Assembly (NCBI RefSeq): GCF_026342835.1
Contig: NZ_JAPEMI010000001.1
Coordinates: 1,618,501 to 1,682,500 of the forward strand
Source: Streptomyces sp. NBC_00154
Lineage (GTDB): Bacteria > Actinomycetota > Actinomycetes > Streptomycetales > Streptomycetaceae
Direction of reading: 5' to 3'
DNA length: 64,000 nt
Made by a program: the position numbers and the translations under genes. The notes beneath the pieces are model-generated. The model saw only the letters and a list, made by a program, of their open reading frames with translations. It searched no databases and was not told the DNA's origin. Positions 24,117 to 33,837 of this stretch are shown here, in pieces (position 1 is the stretch's first letter; each line of letters begins with the position of its first letter).

Positions 24117-26804
24117 TCAGAGGCTGTCCGTGGCCCCGGGCAGCGGCTGCTGCGCCCAGATGACCTTGCCTTCAGGGGTGTACCGCGTGCCCCAGTGCTC
24201 GGCGATCTGCGAGACGAGAAACAGCCCGCGGCCTCCCTCGTCCATCGTCGCCGCGTACCTCAGATGGGGTGAGGTGCTGCTGCCGTCGGACACCTCGCAG
24301 ATCAGGCTGCGGTCGCGCAGGAGCCGCACCCGGATCGGTGCGGAGGCGTGGCGGATGGCGTTGGTGATCAGCTCGCTGAGTACCAGCTCCGTGGTGAACG
24401 CCAGCTCCGACAGGTCCCAGTCGTCGAGCTTCTCGGCGACGGCGGCGCGTATCCCGGCCACGGCGGCCGGCTCGAGCGGAACGTCCCATTCGGCGATCTG
24501 GTCGGCGGAGAGCGCGCAGGTGCGGGCGATGAGCAGTGCCACGTCGTCCTTGGCCTGGGTGGGAAGGAGCGCGTCGAGCACCGCCCGGCAGTGTTCTTCC
24601 GGCGATCGGCCGGCATGGGCCAGGGCCTGGCGGAGCAGCTCCATCCCCACATCGATGTCCCGGGTGCGGTCCTCGATCAGCCCGTCGGTGTAGAGGACCA
24701 GCTGAGCACCCACGGCCAGATCCAGCTCGGCCGTCTTGAACGGCATGCCGCCGAGCCCCAACGGTGGCCCGGCAGGAAGGTCGGGGAACTCCACTCTGCC
24801 GTCGGGGTGGACCAGCGCGGGGAGGTGATGACCGGCGCGGGCCATGGTGCAGTGCCGGGAGACTGGATCGTAGATCGCATACAGGCAGGTCGCTCCCACG
24901 ACCCCGGCGCCGACGTCCGTGCTCCCCTCTTCCCTGTCGATGCGGTCGACGAGGTCGTCGAGGTGGCCGAGGAGCTCATCGGGCGGCAGGTCGAGCGTGG
25001 AGAAGTTGTGCACCGCGGTGCGGAGCCGCCCCATGGTTGCGGCGGCATGCAGTCCATGGCCGACGACATCCCCGACGACCAGGGCGACGCGGTTGCCCGA
25101 CAGCGGGATCACATCGAACCAGTCACCGCTGACTCCCGACTGTGCGGGCAGATAGCGGTGGGCGACATCCAGGGCGTTCTGTTCGGGCAGGGCGCGCGGC
25201 AGCAGGCTGCGCTGCAACATCGCCGCCAGGGCGTGTTCGCGGGCGTACCGGCGGGCATTGTCGATGCTGACCGCGGCGCGGGCGACCAGTTCCTCGGCGA
25301 GTGACCGGTCCTCCTCGTCGAACGTCCCGGCCTCCCGCGAGCGCCAGAAGTTGGCCATGCCGAGAACCACGCCCCGTGCCTGCAGCGGTGTCGTGAGGAG
25401 TGAGTGGATTCCGTACGCGATGACGTCGTCCGTGCGTTCCGGGTCCTGAGCACGCCAGCCGGGTGCGGAGGACAGGTCGGGCACCACCACCGACCGGCCG
25501 GTGGCGAATCCGCGCGCCTGGGGCGTGGAGGGAAGGAAGGTGATGAGCTCGCCGCGCGGGTAGAGGGGGTGGTCGTTCCGGATACCGCTGACAGCGACGC
25601 GGCACATGTCGGCGGCCGCGCCGGTCGGCTCCTCCCCGAGCAGGACGGCGTTGGCGAGGTCGACGGTGACGAAGTCCGCGAAACGGGGAACGGCCATCTC
25701 GGCCAGTTCCTCGGCCGTGCGCGCCACGTCCAGGGTGGTGCCGATGCCCAGCCCGGCGTCGTACAGCAGCCTGAGGCGTTCGTTCGCCGCGTCCACCTTG
25801 CCCGACAGCGCCAGGAGCTGGGTGGAGTCGCGCAGGGTCGCCACCGTTCCCAGAGAGCCTCCGTTGTGGTCCGTGCGCCGCTGGTTCACCACCAGCATTC
25901 GGTCCCCGGCCAAGTACACCTCGTCCGTGGCCACGCGGCCGGAGACAAGCAGCTCCGCCGTGGCCGGGTCGAGGCTCTCCAGTTCATCGACCCGGCGTCC
26001 CTGGGCATCCGGCGGCAGATCAAGCAGCCGTTCGGCCTCGTCGTTCGCCAGCAGCAGCCGACCGTCGCGTCCGACGATGAGCACCCCTTCGCGGACGGAG
26101 TGCAGCACCGCGTCATGGTGCTCGTACATGCGTGTCATCTGGGCGGGATCGAGCCCGTGGGTCTGCCTGCGCAGCCGTTTGGCCACCAGTGCGGCCCCGC
26201 CCGTGGCCAGGGCGAGCGCGGCGGCACCGCTGGCAAAGATGACCACCAGCTGCCTGCTGACCGTGTTGGCGACGTTCTTGACCCTGAGACCTGCGGACAC
26301 CAGGCCCACGACCGAGTGGTCGGGAGCCTTGACGGGGACAATCGCCTGGACCTCATGGCCGAGGGGTCCTTGGACGTCTTCCACGTGGACCTGACCCGCC
26401 AGCGAGGGTTCGATGTTGCCGACGAACTTCTTCCCGATGAGCTCCGGGCGGGGGTGTGTGTAGCGAATCCCGTGGGTGTCCGTCACCACGATGAAGTCGA
26501 CCCCGGCCAGTTTCCGCGCCTCCTCGGTGAGCGGCTGCAGCACCTTCGAGGGATCGGGGGATCTCAGCGCATCCACCATCCCCGGAGCGTGTGCGAACGA
26601 CTCCGCTGCCGCCACCGAACGGCGCTCCGCCTCGATCTCGGCGTCGTGAAACGATTGGAGGACCAGCGCAAGGACCGCGCCCGCCACGAGCAGGACAATG
26701 ACCACCGCCTGCAGGACGAACACCTGCCGGGCTACGCTTCGCGGACGCCTGCCGCTCAGTGACCGAACCGATCTGCTCCGGGATCGGTCGGAATGGTCGA
26801 CCAT
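24117..26804 (-). CDS. Sensor-PAS-GAF-PP2C phosphatase with C-terminal RsbW-like kinase domain
   Basis: 895 residues from ATG 26804. An N-terminal membrane helix (AVVIVLLVAGAVLALVLQSF) is followed by an extracytoplasmic cache-type sensor (about 45-165, VVTDTHGIRYTHPRPELIGK) and a second helix (QLVVIFASGAAALALATGGA). Then come PAS (VLHSVREGVLIVGRDGRLLL), GAF, and SpoIIE PP2C (GVSGDWFDVIPLSGNRVALV, GDVVGHGLHAAATMGRL). It ends in a GHKL ATPase of the anti-sigma type (LVLSELITNAIRHASAPIRV, DEGGRGLFLV). Phosphatase and kinase in one chain suggests it sets both arms of an anti-sigma switch from an external signal. An upstream TTG (26831) is less likely. Confidence 0.87.
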   Translation of the reverse strand: MVDHSDRSRSRSVRSLSGRRPRSVARQVFVLQAVVIVLLVAGAVLALVLQSFHDAEIEAERRSVAAAESFAHAPGMVDALRSPDPSKVLQPLTEEARKLAGVDFIVVTDTHGIRYTHPRPELIGKKFVGNIEPSLAGQVHVEDVQGPLGHEVQAIVPVKAPDHSVVGLVSAGLRVKNVANTVSRQLVVIFASGAAALALATGGAALVAKRLRRQTHGLDPAQMTRMYEHHDAVLHSVREGVLIVGRDGRLLLANDEAERLLDLPPDAQGRRVDELESLDPATAELLVSGRVATDEVYLAGDRMLVVNQRRTDHNGGSLGTVATLRDSTQLLALSGKVDAANERLRLLYDAGLGIGTTLDVARTAEELAEMAVPRFADFVTVDLANAVLLGEEPTGAAADMCRVAVSGIRNDHPLYPRGELITFLPSTPQARGFATGRSVVVPDLSSAPGWRAQDPERTDDVIAYGIHSLLTTPLQARGVVLGMANFWRSREAGTFDEEDRSLAEELVARAAVSIDNARRYAREHALAAMLQRSLLPRALPEQNALDVAHRYLPAQSGVSGDWFDVIPLSGNRVALVVGDVVGHGLHAAATMGRLRTAVHNFSTLDLPPDELLGHLDDLVDRIDREEGSTDVGAGVVGATCLYAIYDPVSRHCTMARAGHHLPALVHPDGRVEFPDLPAGPPLGLGGMPFKTAELDLAVGAQLVLYTDGLIEDRTRDIDVGMELLRQALAHAGRSPEEHCRAVLDALLPTQAKDDVALLIARTCALSADQIAEWDVPLEPAAVAGIRAAVAEKLDDWDLSELAFTTELVLSELITNAIRHASAPIRVRLLRDRSLICEVSDGSSTSPHLRYAATMDEGGRGLFLVSQIAEHWGTRYTPEGKVIWAQQPLPGATDSL

Positions 26805-26877
26805 GGCGCCATTTCTAACACTTTCCAGCAATGCATGCCCATTGGGTCACTCTCGTCCGATTTTCATCGACCAACCG

Positions 26878-27963
26878 TCAGGCCGAGGCGCGCTTCTTGG
26901 AGGATGCCTTCCTGGCCACCGGCTTCGTGCCCGTTGCCGACTTCGCTGTCTTTGCCGCCGTGTTCGCCGTCGTCTTCTTCGTGGCCGACTTCGTAGCCGA
27001 CCGTGCGGTGGTCTTCTTGGCGGGGGTTCTGCCCGGCGTCGTCTTCTTCGCGGCGGCCTTCCGGCCGGTGCTCGCTGCCGTGGAGGCAGCTTTCTTCTTT
27101 GCCCCCGTTCCCCCGCTCTTCTTGCGTCCGGCGAGCGAGGTGACCTTCGCGACCGGGGCGCCCTCTCCCTCTTCCGGCTCCTCACCGCGGGCTTCCTTCG
27201 CCGCCCGGACGCTGTTTTCCAGCGCCGCGATCAGGTCGATCACCTTGCCGCCGCCGTGCTCGTCGGAGGCGGCGGGCTGCAACGCCTCGCCGGAGGCCTT
27301 CGAGGCGATGAGGGTCTCCACCGCCTCGCGGTAGTCGTCGTGGAGCGTGTCCATGTCGACCTCGCCGAGGGTGGCCATCAGCGCGTCGGCCAGATCGAGT
27401 TCGGCGTCACGGACCGTGACGTCGGCCTCCGGGGCCACTCCGTCGGTGGCCCGGATCTCATCGGGCCAGAGCAGGCCGTGCATGGCGATCACGTCGTCGA
27501 CCACGCGCAGCATGCCGAGCCGTTCACGGCCGCGCAGTGCGTACTTGGCGACCGCGACCTTCTGGCTCCGCTTCAGGGCCTCGCGCAGCAGTGTGTACGG
27601 CTTGGCCGCCGGCACTCCGTTGGCGGAGAGGTAGTACGCCGCGTCCATCTGGAGCGGGTCGATCTCGGTGGCGGGCACGAATGCGACGATCTCGATCGTC
27701 TTGGCGGTGGGAAGCGGGAGCGAGGCCAGGTCCTCGTCGGTGATCGGGATCATCGTGCCGTCGGCATCCTCGTACGCCTTGCCGATCTCGGCGGTCGTCA
27801 CCTCCTGCTCGTCGAGTTCGCAGACCTTCCGGTAGCGGATCCGGCCGCCGTCGGCGAGGTGGATCTGACGGAAGGAGATCGAGTGGCTCTCAGTGGCATT
27901 GACCAGCTTGATCGGGATGCTGACCAGCCCGAAGGAGATCGCGCCGTTCCAAATGGACCTCAC
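26878..27963 (-). CDS. ku: Ku homodimer DNA end-binding protein of bacterial NHEJ
   Basis: 361 residues from GTG 27963. The Ku core MRSIWNGAISFGLVSIPIKL, FRQIHLADGGRIRYRKVCE, QMDAAYYLS and LDLADALMATLGEVDMDTLH spans about 1-265. An unusually long Lys/Ala/Thr tail (from about 275, repeats such as AAKKTTPGRTPAKKTTARSA) resembles histone H1 and is known in actinobacterial Ku to help DNA retention. It binds double-strand ends and recruits LigD. It is divergent from the polymerase gene at 28054 with a 90-bp shared control region. Ku core length is normal; the tail is the notable feature. Confidence 0.95.
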   Translation of the reverse strand: MRSIWNGAISFGLVSIPIKLVNATESHSISFRQIHLADGGRIRYRKVCELDEQEVTTAEIGKAYEDADGTMIPITDEDLASLPLPTAKTIEIVAFVPATEIDPLQMDAAYYLSANGVPAAKPYTLLREALKRSQKVAVAKYALRGRERLGMLRVVDDVIAMHGLLWPDEIRATDGVAPEADVTVRDAELDLADALMATLGEVDMDTLHDDYREAVETLIASKASGEALQPAASDEHGGGKVIDLIAALENSVRAAKEARGEEPEEGEGAPVAKVTSLAGRKKSGGTGAKKKAASTAASTGRKAAAKKTTPGRTPAKKTTARSATKSATKKTTANTAAKTAKSATGTKPVARKASSKKRASA

Positions 27964-28032
27964 CGTTCACCCCTGTGTCCCTGGAGATTTCGACAGGTAT
28001 CGATAGATGGCGATTGATTCCTTAAGATCCCG

Positions 28033-28046
28033 GAATCATGTGATTC
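28033..28046. promoter_or_regulatory. Inverted repeat GAATCA-TG-TGATTC in the ku / ligD intergenic region
   Basis: Six-base perfect arms lie 8 nt before the polymerase ATG, within the promoter region shared by the divergent NHEJ genes. It could be a repressor site; no matching regulator is nearby. Confidence 0.45.
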
Positions 28047-28053
28047 TTATCGT

Positions 28054-28950
28054 ATGACGCCGATCACGAAGGTGGAGGGGCGGCGCCTGGCGCTCAGCAA
28101 CCTCGACAAGGTGCTGTATCCGGCCACCGGGACCACCAAGGGCGAGGTGCTCCACTACTACGCGGTCACGGCGGCCGACGCCCTGCTCACGCATCTGCAC
28201 AACCGGCCGGTCTCCTTCCTGCGCTATCCGGACGGGCCGGACGGGCAACGCTTCTTCACCAAGAACCCGCCGCCCGGTACCCCGTCCTGGGTACGGATCG
28301 CCGAGGTGCCGCGGCATGCGGCACAGCAGAACCGGCAGGTGGTCGTACAGGACTTGGCGTCGCTGATGTGGGCCGCAAACCTGGTGGTGGAGTTCCATAC
28401 GCCGCAGTGGCAGGCCGATGCTCCGGGGATCGCCGACCGGATGGTGTTCGACCTCGATCCCGGAGCTCCGGCGACCGTCGTGGAGTGCTGCCGGGTGGCG
28501 CTGTGGCTGCGTGAGCGGCTGGCGGCGGACGGGTTGCCCGCGTACGGGAAGACCTCGGGGTCGAAGGGGCTGCATCTCCTCGTACCGCTGGAGCCGGCTC
28601 CCGCCGATCGGGTGTCGGCGTACGCGAAACGGCTGGCGGTGGAGGCGGAGCGGGATCTTCCGGACCTGGTGGTGCACCGGATGACGCGGGCGCTGCGGCC
28701 GGGGAAGGTGTTCGTCGACTTCAGTCAGAACGCGGCGGCGAAAACCACCGCCACCCCGTACACCCTGCGCGCCGGGGCCGAGCCGACCGCCTCCGCGCCC
28801 GTCACCTGGGCGGAGATCGAGGACTGTCGGACCCCCGCCGAGCTGGTATTTCTGGCCGCCGACATGGCCGGGCGGCTGGAGCGGTACGGGGATCTGCTCG
28901 GCCCGCTGCTCGATCCGGACCGGGCCCGGCCGCTGCCTGCCGCTCCCTGA
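28054..28950 (+). CDS. ligD: LigD-type stand-alone NHEJ polymerase/primase domain protein
   Basis: 298 residues of the LigD polymerase (AEP primase) family. Motifs: LSNLDKVLYPATGTTKGEVL, the catalytic DLD of MVFDLDPG, GKTSGSKGLHLLVPL, and FVDFSQNAAAKTTATPYTLR. It fills gaps with ribonucleotides at Ku-bound ends. There is no ligase or nuclease domain on this chain; Streptomyces are known to encode these separately. The divergent ku gene makes it the NHEJ operon pair. No Shine-Dalgarno is obvious, and TATCGT abuts the ATG. Confidence 0.92.
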   Translation: MTPITKVEGRRLALSNLDKVLYPATGTTKGEVLHYYAVTAADALLTHLHNRPVSFLRYPDGPDGQRFFTKNPPPGTPSWVRIAEVPRHAAQQNRQVVVQDLASLMWAANLVVEFHTPQWQADAPGIADRMVFDLDPGAPATVVECCRVALWLRERLAADGLPAYGKTSGSKGLHLLVPLEPAPADRVSAYAKRLAVEAERDLPDLVVHRMTRALRPGKVFVDFSQNAAAKTTATPYTLRAGAEPTASAPVTWAEIEDCRTPAELVFLAADMAGRLERYGDLLGPLLDPDRARPLPAAP

Positions 28951-29100
28951 GCCGAGTCCGTCGGGGCCCGTTCAGGGCCATGCTGCCTGCCCTTGGCGGC
29001 CGTGCGGGCAAAAGGCTGCATGTGGCGGGTGGATTGTCCGGGCCGTGGTGCACACTCTGCGCAGACACTGCTTCGTGAGGTCGCGTGGGGAGGCGATGGC

Positions 29101-31275
29101 GTGTTCGCAGGGATCGACGAGGTCGACTGGGCCTCGATGGAGCATGCGTACGGGCCTGCCGATGATGTGCCCGGGCTGCTGCGGGGGCTGGCGTCCGCCG
29201 ATGCGGCGGAGCGCGAGGGAGCGCTGGACGGCATGTACGGGGCCGTGCACCACCAGGGCGATGTGTACGCCTGTACGCTTGCCTGCATTCCGTTTCTCTT
29301 CGAGCTGGTCGCGGATCCGGGGATCCAGGACCGGGGCAGCATCGTCGAGCTGCTCACCAGCATCGGTGGCATCGATCTGGACGAGGACGACGAGGAAGAG
29401 CTCGACGAGGAGGAGATCGAGGGCGCGGCGAACTACGCGATGGCGGCCACCGCCGTCACCGCGGGCGCCGGGGTGTTCTTCGAGCTGATCTCCGACGAGG
29501 ACCCGGGGGTGCGGCTCGCCGCACCGCTGGCGCTCGCCACACTGCACGGCCACCCGGTGCGGGTCCTCGCCCTGCTGCGGGAGCGGCTGCCGGTGGAGCC
29601 GGACGAGGAGGTGCGGCTCGCGCTCGTGGAGGCCGCCGGGCGCGTCGCGCTGCGGCACCGCCCGCTGGCCGGGCAGGCGGCTGACTGGCTGAGCCGGCTC
29701 GCCGCGGAGTCGTACGCCCCGGGACTTCGGCTGGCCGCCCTCGCCCAGCTGGCCCGGTGTGCGCCGGAAGCACTGCCGGGTGATGTCGTACGGGTGGTGG
29801 CGGGACTGCTGCGCCGACTGCGCGCGGCACCGGCGGGCGCAGCCGACGGGGAGGACGGGACCAACGGGGCGGACGAGGCGGATCCGGTGGTCATCGCCGG
29901 GCCGGGCGACGATCCGGGTCCGGCCGCCGATGCCGCCGAGGAGCGAGGCGCGCCGGTGACCCTGGTGGGGCAGTTGCGGGCGCTGTCCGCCGCCGAGTCC
30001 GCAGGGCGTACCGCCCCCTGGACGGCGGATCTGCTGCGGACACTGCACGTCGGGCTCGACGACCGGGTCGCGGACCGGACGGCGCTGCTGACCGATCAGC
30101 TGCGCAGCCCCGACCTCCGGCAGCGGATCGACGCCGTGCGGATGAGCTCCGGGCTGATACGGGCCTGGCGGGGCTCGTACGAGGAGCTGGTCCGGCTCGT
30201 GGGCGAACAGCTCGCCTCCCCGGAGCCGAAACTGGCCGAGGCCGCCTCGCATGTGCTGGAAGAGCTCTTCGGGCTCGCCGCACCGGCCGCGGACGCGCTG
30301 GCGGCGCGGGTGGCGGCGGACCCCGGGGCCTGGGTGAAGGAGTGGGCGAGCGGACCGCCGGGGCTCGGCAGCGCGGTGAAGGCACTGGCCCGGCTGGGTG
30401 ACGCCCGGGCCCTGCCCGCGCTGGCCGCCGCCCTGGAGCGTCCCGAGGTGCCGCACGACGTGGGTTTCGCCATCGGGTATCTAGGGCCGGCTGCGGCACC
30501 GCTGGCCGGGGTGCTGCGCCGCAGGCTCGGCGAGGTCGCTCTCGACGAGGGGGCGTACGACCGGGCGAATCCGCTGCTCTGCGGGCTGACCGCGCTGCGG
30601 GCGGGCGAGGCTGCGCCGGAGGTGCTGCGAGTGCTGCGCGGTGCGCCGGAGTATCGCGGGGAGTGGTTGCGGACGTCGGCGCTGCGGGCGCTCGGCTCGT
30701 TCGGTCCCGCAGCGCACTGCGCCGTACCGGAGTTGCGGGCGCTGATTCGCCGCCCCGGGACCGCGGCGGCGACGGAGGCGGCGCAGGCGCTGTGGGCGGT
30801 CGACGGGGACGCGGAGGCCGTGCTGCCGGTGCTGATCGAGGGGCTTCGGGCCGAGCATGCGCACGAGCGGAGGTCGGCGGTGACCGCGCTGGGCGGGCTG
30901 GGGGCCCGGGCGGAAGCGGCAGCGCCACGGCTGCGGGCACTGCTGTCGCACGACGAGCTGTGGCTGCGGGTGGACGCGGCGATCGCGTTGTGGGAGGTGT
31001 CCGGCCGGGCCGAGGAGTCCGTGCCGGTCATGCTGGCTGCCTGGGAGAAGAATCGTCATGTCAGGGTCCGGGTGACCGAATGCCTGGCGCGGATGGGTGC
31101 TGCTGGTGCAGGGTCGGATGCGGCACACGTTCTGCGTGCCGAACTCGCCTCCGTGCGCCGTCACAACGCGATGGACGGCGGGTACGGCAGCCACGACACA
31201 TACGAGGACGAAAAGCTGCTGGCGCTCTGCCGGCAAGCGCTTCCGGGGAACACGGGGAAAGGGCCCACAACGTGA
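29101..31275 (+). CDS. HEAT/PBS-lyase-type repeat protein
   Basis: 724 residues from GTG 29101 (GGGGAGG, 7 nt spacing). An N-terminal VFAGIDEVDWASMEHAYGPA is followed by about twelve alpha-helical repeats (RLAAPLALATLHGHPVRVLA, ALPALAAALERPEVPHDVGF, SAVTALGGLGARAEAAAPRL). An acidic loop (DEDDEEELDEEEIEG) lies near 95. Such solenoids act as protein scaffolds; no catalytic residues are seen. The coding end overlaps the zinc-ribbon gene (GTGA), so the two are coupled. It is a common conserved gene of unknown function in Streptomyces. Confidence 0.85.
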   Translation: MFAGIDEVDWASMEHAYGPADDVPGLLRGLASADAAEREGALDGMYGAVHHQGDVYACTLACIPFLFELVADPGIQDRGSIVELLTSIGGIDLDEDDEEELDEEEIEGAANYAMAATAVTAGAGVFFELISDEDPGVRLAAPLALATLHGHPVRVLALLRERLPVEPDEEVRLALVEAAGRVALRHRPLAGQAADWLSRLAAESYAPGLRLAALAQLARCAPEALPGDVVRVVAGLLRRLRAAPAGAADGEDGTNGADEADPVVIAGPGDDPGPAADAAEERGAPVTLVGQLRALSAAESAGRTAPWTADLLRTLHVGLDDRVADRTALLTDQLRSPDLRQRIDAVRMSSGLIRAWRGSYEELVRLVGEQLASPEPKLAEAASHVLEELFGLAAPAADALAARVAADPGAWVKEWASGPPGLGSAVKALARLGDARALPALAAALERPEVPHDVGFAIGYLGPAAAPLAGVLRRRLGEVALDEGAYDRANPLLCGLTALRAGEAAPEVLRVLRGAPEYRGEWLRTSALRALGSFGPAAHCAVPELRALIRRPGTAAATEAAQALWAVDGDAEAVLPVLIEGLRAEHAHERRSAVTALGGLGARAEAAAPRLRALLSHDELWLRVDAAIALWEVSGRAEESVPVMLAAWEKNRHVRVRVTECLARMGAAGAGSDAAHVLRAELASVRRHNAMDGGYGSHDTYEDEKLLALCRQALPGNTGKGPTT

Positions 31276-31589
31276 TCATCTTTGGTACGCGAGGCTATCT
31301 CTATCAACTGGCCGTTCTGACGCTGGTCTGCGGCTGGTGCGGCAACCCGGCCGCGCACACGCTGCGCAAGCGGGTCACGAAGTTCACGCTGTTCTTCGTG
31401 CCGCTGTTCCCGTTCTCGACCAAGTACGCGACGCAGTGCACGTTCTGCGGCGGGGAGCAGAAGATCCCGAAGGAGCAGGCCGAGCAGCTGCTGGCGCAGC
31501 ACGTGGCGGCGCAGGACGGCAACCCCTTCGGGCAGGCACAGCAGCAGCCGGGGTACGCGCAGGACGGGCAGAACCCCTACCAGCACTGA
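31272..31589 (+). CDS. Small zinc-ribbon protein (105 aa)
   Basis: 105 residues from GTG 31272, overlapping the HEAT gene by 4 nt. Two Cys pairs, CGWCGNPAAHTL and CTFCGGEQ, form a zinc ribbon. A hydrophobic FTLFFVPLFPFSTKYA between them makes a loop or membrane-dipping segment. The Gln/Pro-rich end (GQAQQQPGYAQDGQNPYQH) is disordered. This is the known actinobacterial zinc-ribbon family with unknown role, possibly acting with the HEAT scaffold. Confidence 0.82.
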   Translation: MIIFGTRGYLYQLAVLTLVCGWCGNPAAHTLRKRVTKFTLFFVPLFPFSTKYATQCTFCGGEQKIPKEQAEQLLAQHVAAQDGNPFGQAQQQPGYAQDGQNPYQH

Positions 31590-31702
31590 ACAACTGCCTC
31601 TTCACCGGCAGCAAGAAGACATAAGGGACTTCCTTCCGAATAAGGTCGACGGATCACGGGTTTGCGGACTCATGGACCGGACGACCGGGAAGGGAGCGAG
31701 CG

Positions 31703-32467
31703 ATGTGCCCGCCCCGCCGGGTGACGCGCCGCGCGACGGCGGCCCTCGTGGCCGCCGTCGGCGCCGCGCTGCTGGCCGGCTGCGGCACCGACGGCGGCCG
31801 GCTGCAGAGCGCCGGACCGGCCCCGACCGCCATCGGGCCCGCCCGGCTCTGGCCCCAGCTGCCGCCCGCCTCCGCCGCCCCGTACGACTACGGCGAGGGC
31901 GCGACGGCGCGCATCCCCGGAATCACGGTCCCGCACGACGATGTGCGCGCGCTGGACCCGATCGCCGTGGTGCAGGCCGACCTGAAGGCCACCACCAGCC
32001 GGTCCAGCGGTTCGGACGAACTCCCCGCCGACACGGTCCGGAGGATCACCGCGTGCGGCACCGCACCCGCCGCCTGCCCGGTCCTGCAGCCGTACTACCG
32101 CGATCTGACGGGCGCGGGCAGGGACGACATGGTGCTCGGCGTGCGGCGCAGCGACGGGCAGCTCTCCGTCCGGGTCTACATGGCGCACGCGGGCGCGCTG
32201 ACCCGGATCATGGCCGTCTCGGACGCCGTGATCAGCGTGGAGCTGGCCGGCCGGGATGTGATCATGCGGGTGCCGTCGGCGATCACCGGCTACGAGTACC
32301 GGACGGTCTGGTCCTGGGACGACCAGCAGCACGCGATGCTGCCGACGCAGGACGAGATCCTGCGGAAGCCCCCGGAGGCGGAATCCAGCGGCCGGCCGAG
32401 CGCGGAGCCCAGTCCTGCGCCGACCGTGACGTCGCCGTCGCCCGCCGTCTCCGAGGGGCGACGATGA
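31703..32467 (+). CDS. Secreted lipoprotein upstream of a sensor kinase (CseA-like)
   Basis: 254 residues. A signal peptide with lipobox LLAGC (Cys about 27) is followed by a folded domain (PIAVVQADLKATTSRSSGSD, YYRDLTGAGRDDMVLGVRRS, AISVELAGRDVIMRV in related order) and a disordered Pro/Ser end. GAAGGGAG lies upstream of the ATG. Its TGA overlaps the kinase ATG, so it is translated with the kinase. This mirrors the S. coelicolor cse cluster, where lipoprotein CseA modulates the CseC envelope-stress kinase. The analogy is by layout only. Confidence 0.8.
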   Translation: MCPPRRVTRRATAALVAAVGAALLAGCGTDGGRLQSAGPAPTAIGPARLWPQLPPASAAPYDYGEGATARIPGITVPHDDVRALDPIAVVQADLKATTSRSSGSDELPADTVRRITACGTAPAACPVLQPYYRDLTGAGRDDMVLGVRRSDGQLSVRVYMAHAGALTRIMAVSDAVISVELAGRDVIMRVPSAITGYEYRTVWSWDDQQHAMLPTQDEILRKPPEAESSGRPSAEPSPAPTVTSPSPAVSEGRR

Positions 32468-33837
32468 GGCGACGGAGACTGCGTACGCCCGCCTGGACCG
32501 CGACGCTCACCTGGAAGGCCGCGGTGTTCATCACCGTGATGTGCTGCGCCCTCGCCGCACTGCTCGGCGTACTGGTGCACACCGCGGTGACCCGGGAGAC
32601 CGTCAGCGAGGCCCGCGACAAGGCGCTCGCCCGGCTGGGGGACGCGACCAGGGCGTACGAGGCGGGCGAGGCGCTCCCGCCGGATTCCGGTATCGACCCG
32701 GCCGGACTGCCCGCCCCCCTGCGCGACCTGGCCGTGAGTGGGCGTCGGGGCACCGTCGTCGCCGACGCCCACGGCCGGGCGGCCATGTGGGCCGCCGGCC
32801 CGGCCGACGGCCGGGCGCTCGCCACCGAGATCGACTACAGCATGAGCGCCCACACCATCGACCGCCTCGACCGGGCGATCGTCGGCTCCTCGCTGCTGGC
32901 GATCGCCGTGACGCTGCTGGTCGGCGCCTTCGCCGTCACCAGGGTCACCCGGCGGCTGCACCAGACCGCCCGGGTGGCCCGCCGGATCAGTGCGGGCGAT
33001 CTCGACGCCCGCGTCGACGACCCCTGTACGGCGGACCCTGCGCGCCCGCAGGACGAGGTGGCGATCGTCGCCGGTGCACTGGACACGATGGCGTCCACGC
33101 TCCAGCGCAAACTGCTGGCCGAACAGCGTTTCACCGCCGATGTGGCGCACGAGCTGCGCACCCCGCTGACCGGTCTCTCGGCCGCCGCCGAGCTGCTGCC
33201 GGCCGGCCGGCCGGCCGAGCTGGTGCAGGACCGGGTCCGCACCATGCGGGCGCTGACGGAGGATCTGCTGGAGATCTCCCGGCTGGACGCCCGTACCGAG
33301 GAGGTCGATCTCGCCGTGCACGAACTGGCGCCGCTGGCAGAACGGGTCGTGCGCGCGTCGGGGACGGAGACCGAGATCCGCGTCATAGGAGCGGAAGCCG
33401 CCAGCGGGGTGCGGAACGTGCAGGTCGAGACGGACAAGCGGCGGCTCGAACGGGTCCTCGGCAATCTGATCTCCAACGCGCACAAGCACGGCCGCCCGCC
33501 GGTGGTCCTGACGGTCGACGGGCCGGTGGTGACCGTACGCGATCACGGCCCGGGCTTCCCGGACTATCTGCTGACCGGCGGTCCGCAGCGGTTCCGGACC
33601 GAGGGCGGCGGCAAGGGCCACGGGCTCGGACTGACCATCGCCGCCGGTCAGTCGGCCGCCATCGGCGCCGAACTCGTCCTCGGCAATGCGGAGGACGGCG
33701 GGGCGGAGGCGCGGCTGACGCTCCCGGAGTACGTGCAGTTCGACGAAGACGAACCGGCCGGCCAGGACGGCGACGACGACGGCAGCCGGTCCGGCGGCGA
33801 CAGGCCGACCGGCGACGGCCAGGCCGAAGCGACATAA
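32464..33837 (+). CDS. Membrane sensor histidine kinase without adjacent response regulator
   Basis: 457 residues. Membrane helix AVFITVMCCALAALLGVLVH, an extracytoplasmic sensor of about 115 residues, then a second helix (IVGSSLLAIAVTLLVGAFAV). HAMP (RLHQTARVARRISAGDLDAR) follows, then the HisKA box FTADVAHELRTPLTGLSAAA and HATPase with N box RVLGNLISNAHKHG, VRDHGPGFP and GKGHGLGLTIAAG. It has a long acidic disordered C-terminus. All catalytic motifs are present. No response regulator lies on either side, which is unusual for this kinase type. Genes for SEDS and PBP follow, so cell-wall sensing is a fair guess. Confidence 0.88.
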   Translation: MRRRRLRTPAWTATLTWKAAVFITVMCCALAALLGVLVHTAVTRETVSEARDKALARLGDATRAYEAGEALPPDSGIDPAGLPAPLRDLAVSGRRGTVVADAHGRAAMWAAGPADGRALATEIDYSMSAHTIDRLDRAIVGSSLLAIAVTLLVGAFAVTRVTRRLHQTARVARRISAGDLDARVDDPCTADPARPQDEVAIVAGALDTMASTLQRKLLAEQRFTADVAHELRTPLTGLSAAAELLPAGRPAELVQDRVRTMRALTEDLLEISRLDARTEEVDLAVHELAPLAERVVRASGTETEIRVIGAEAASGVRNVQVETDKRRLERVLGNLISNAHKHGRPPVVLTVDGPVVTVRDHGPGFPDYLLTGGPQRFRTEGGGKGHGLGLTIAAGQSAAIGAELVLGNAEDGGAEARLTLPEYVQFDEDEPAGQDGDDDGSRSGGDRPTGDGQAEAT

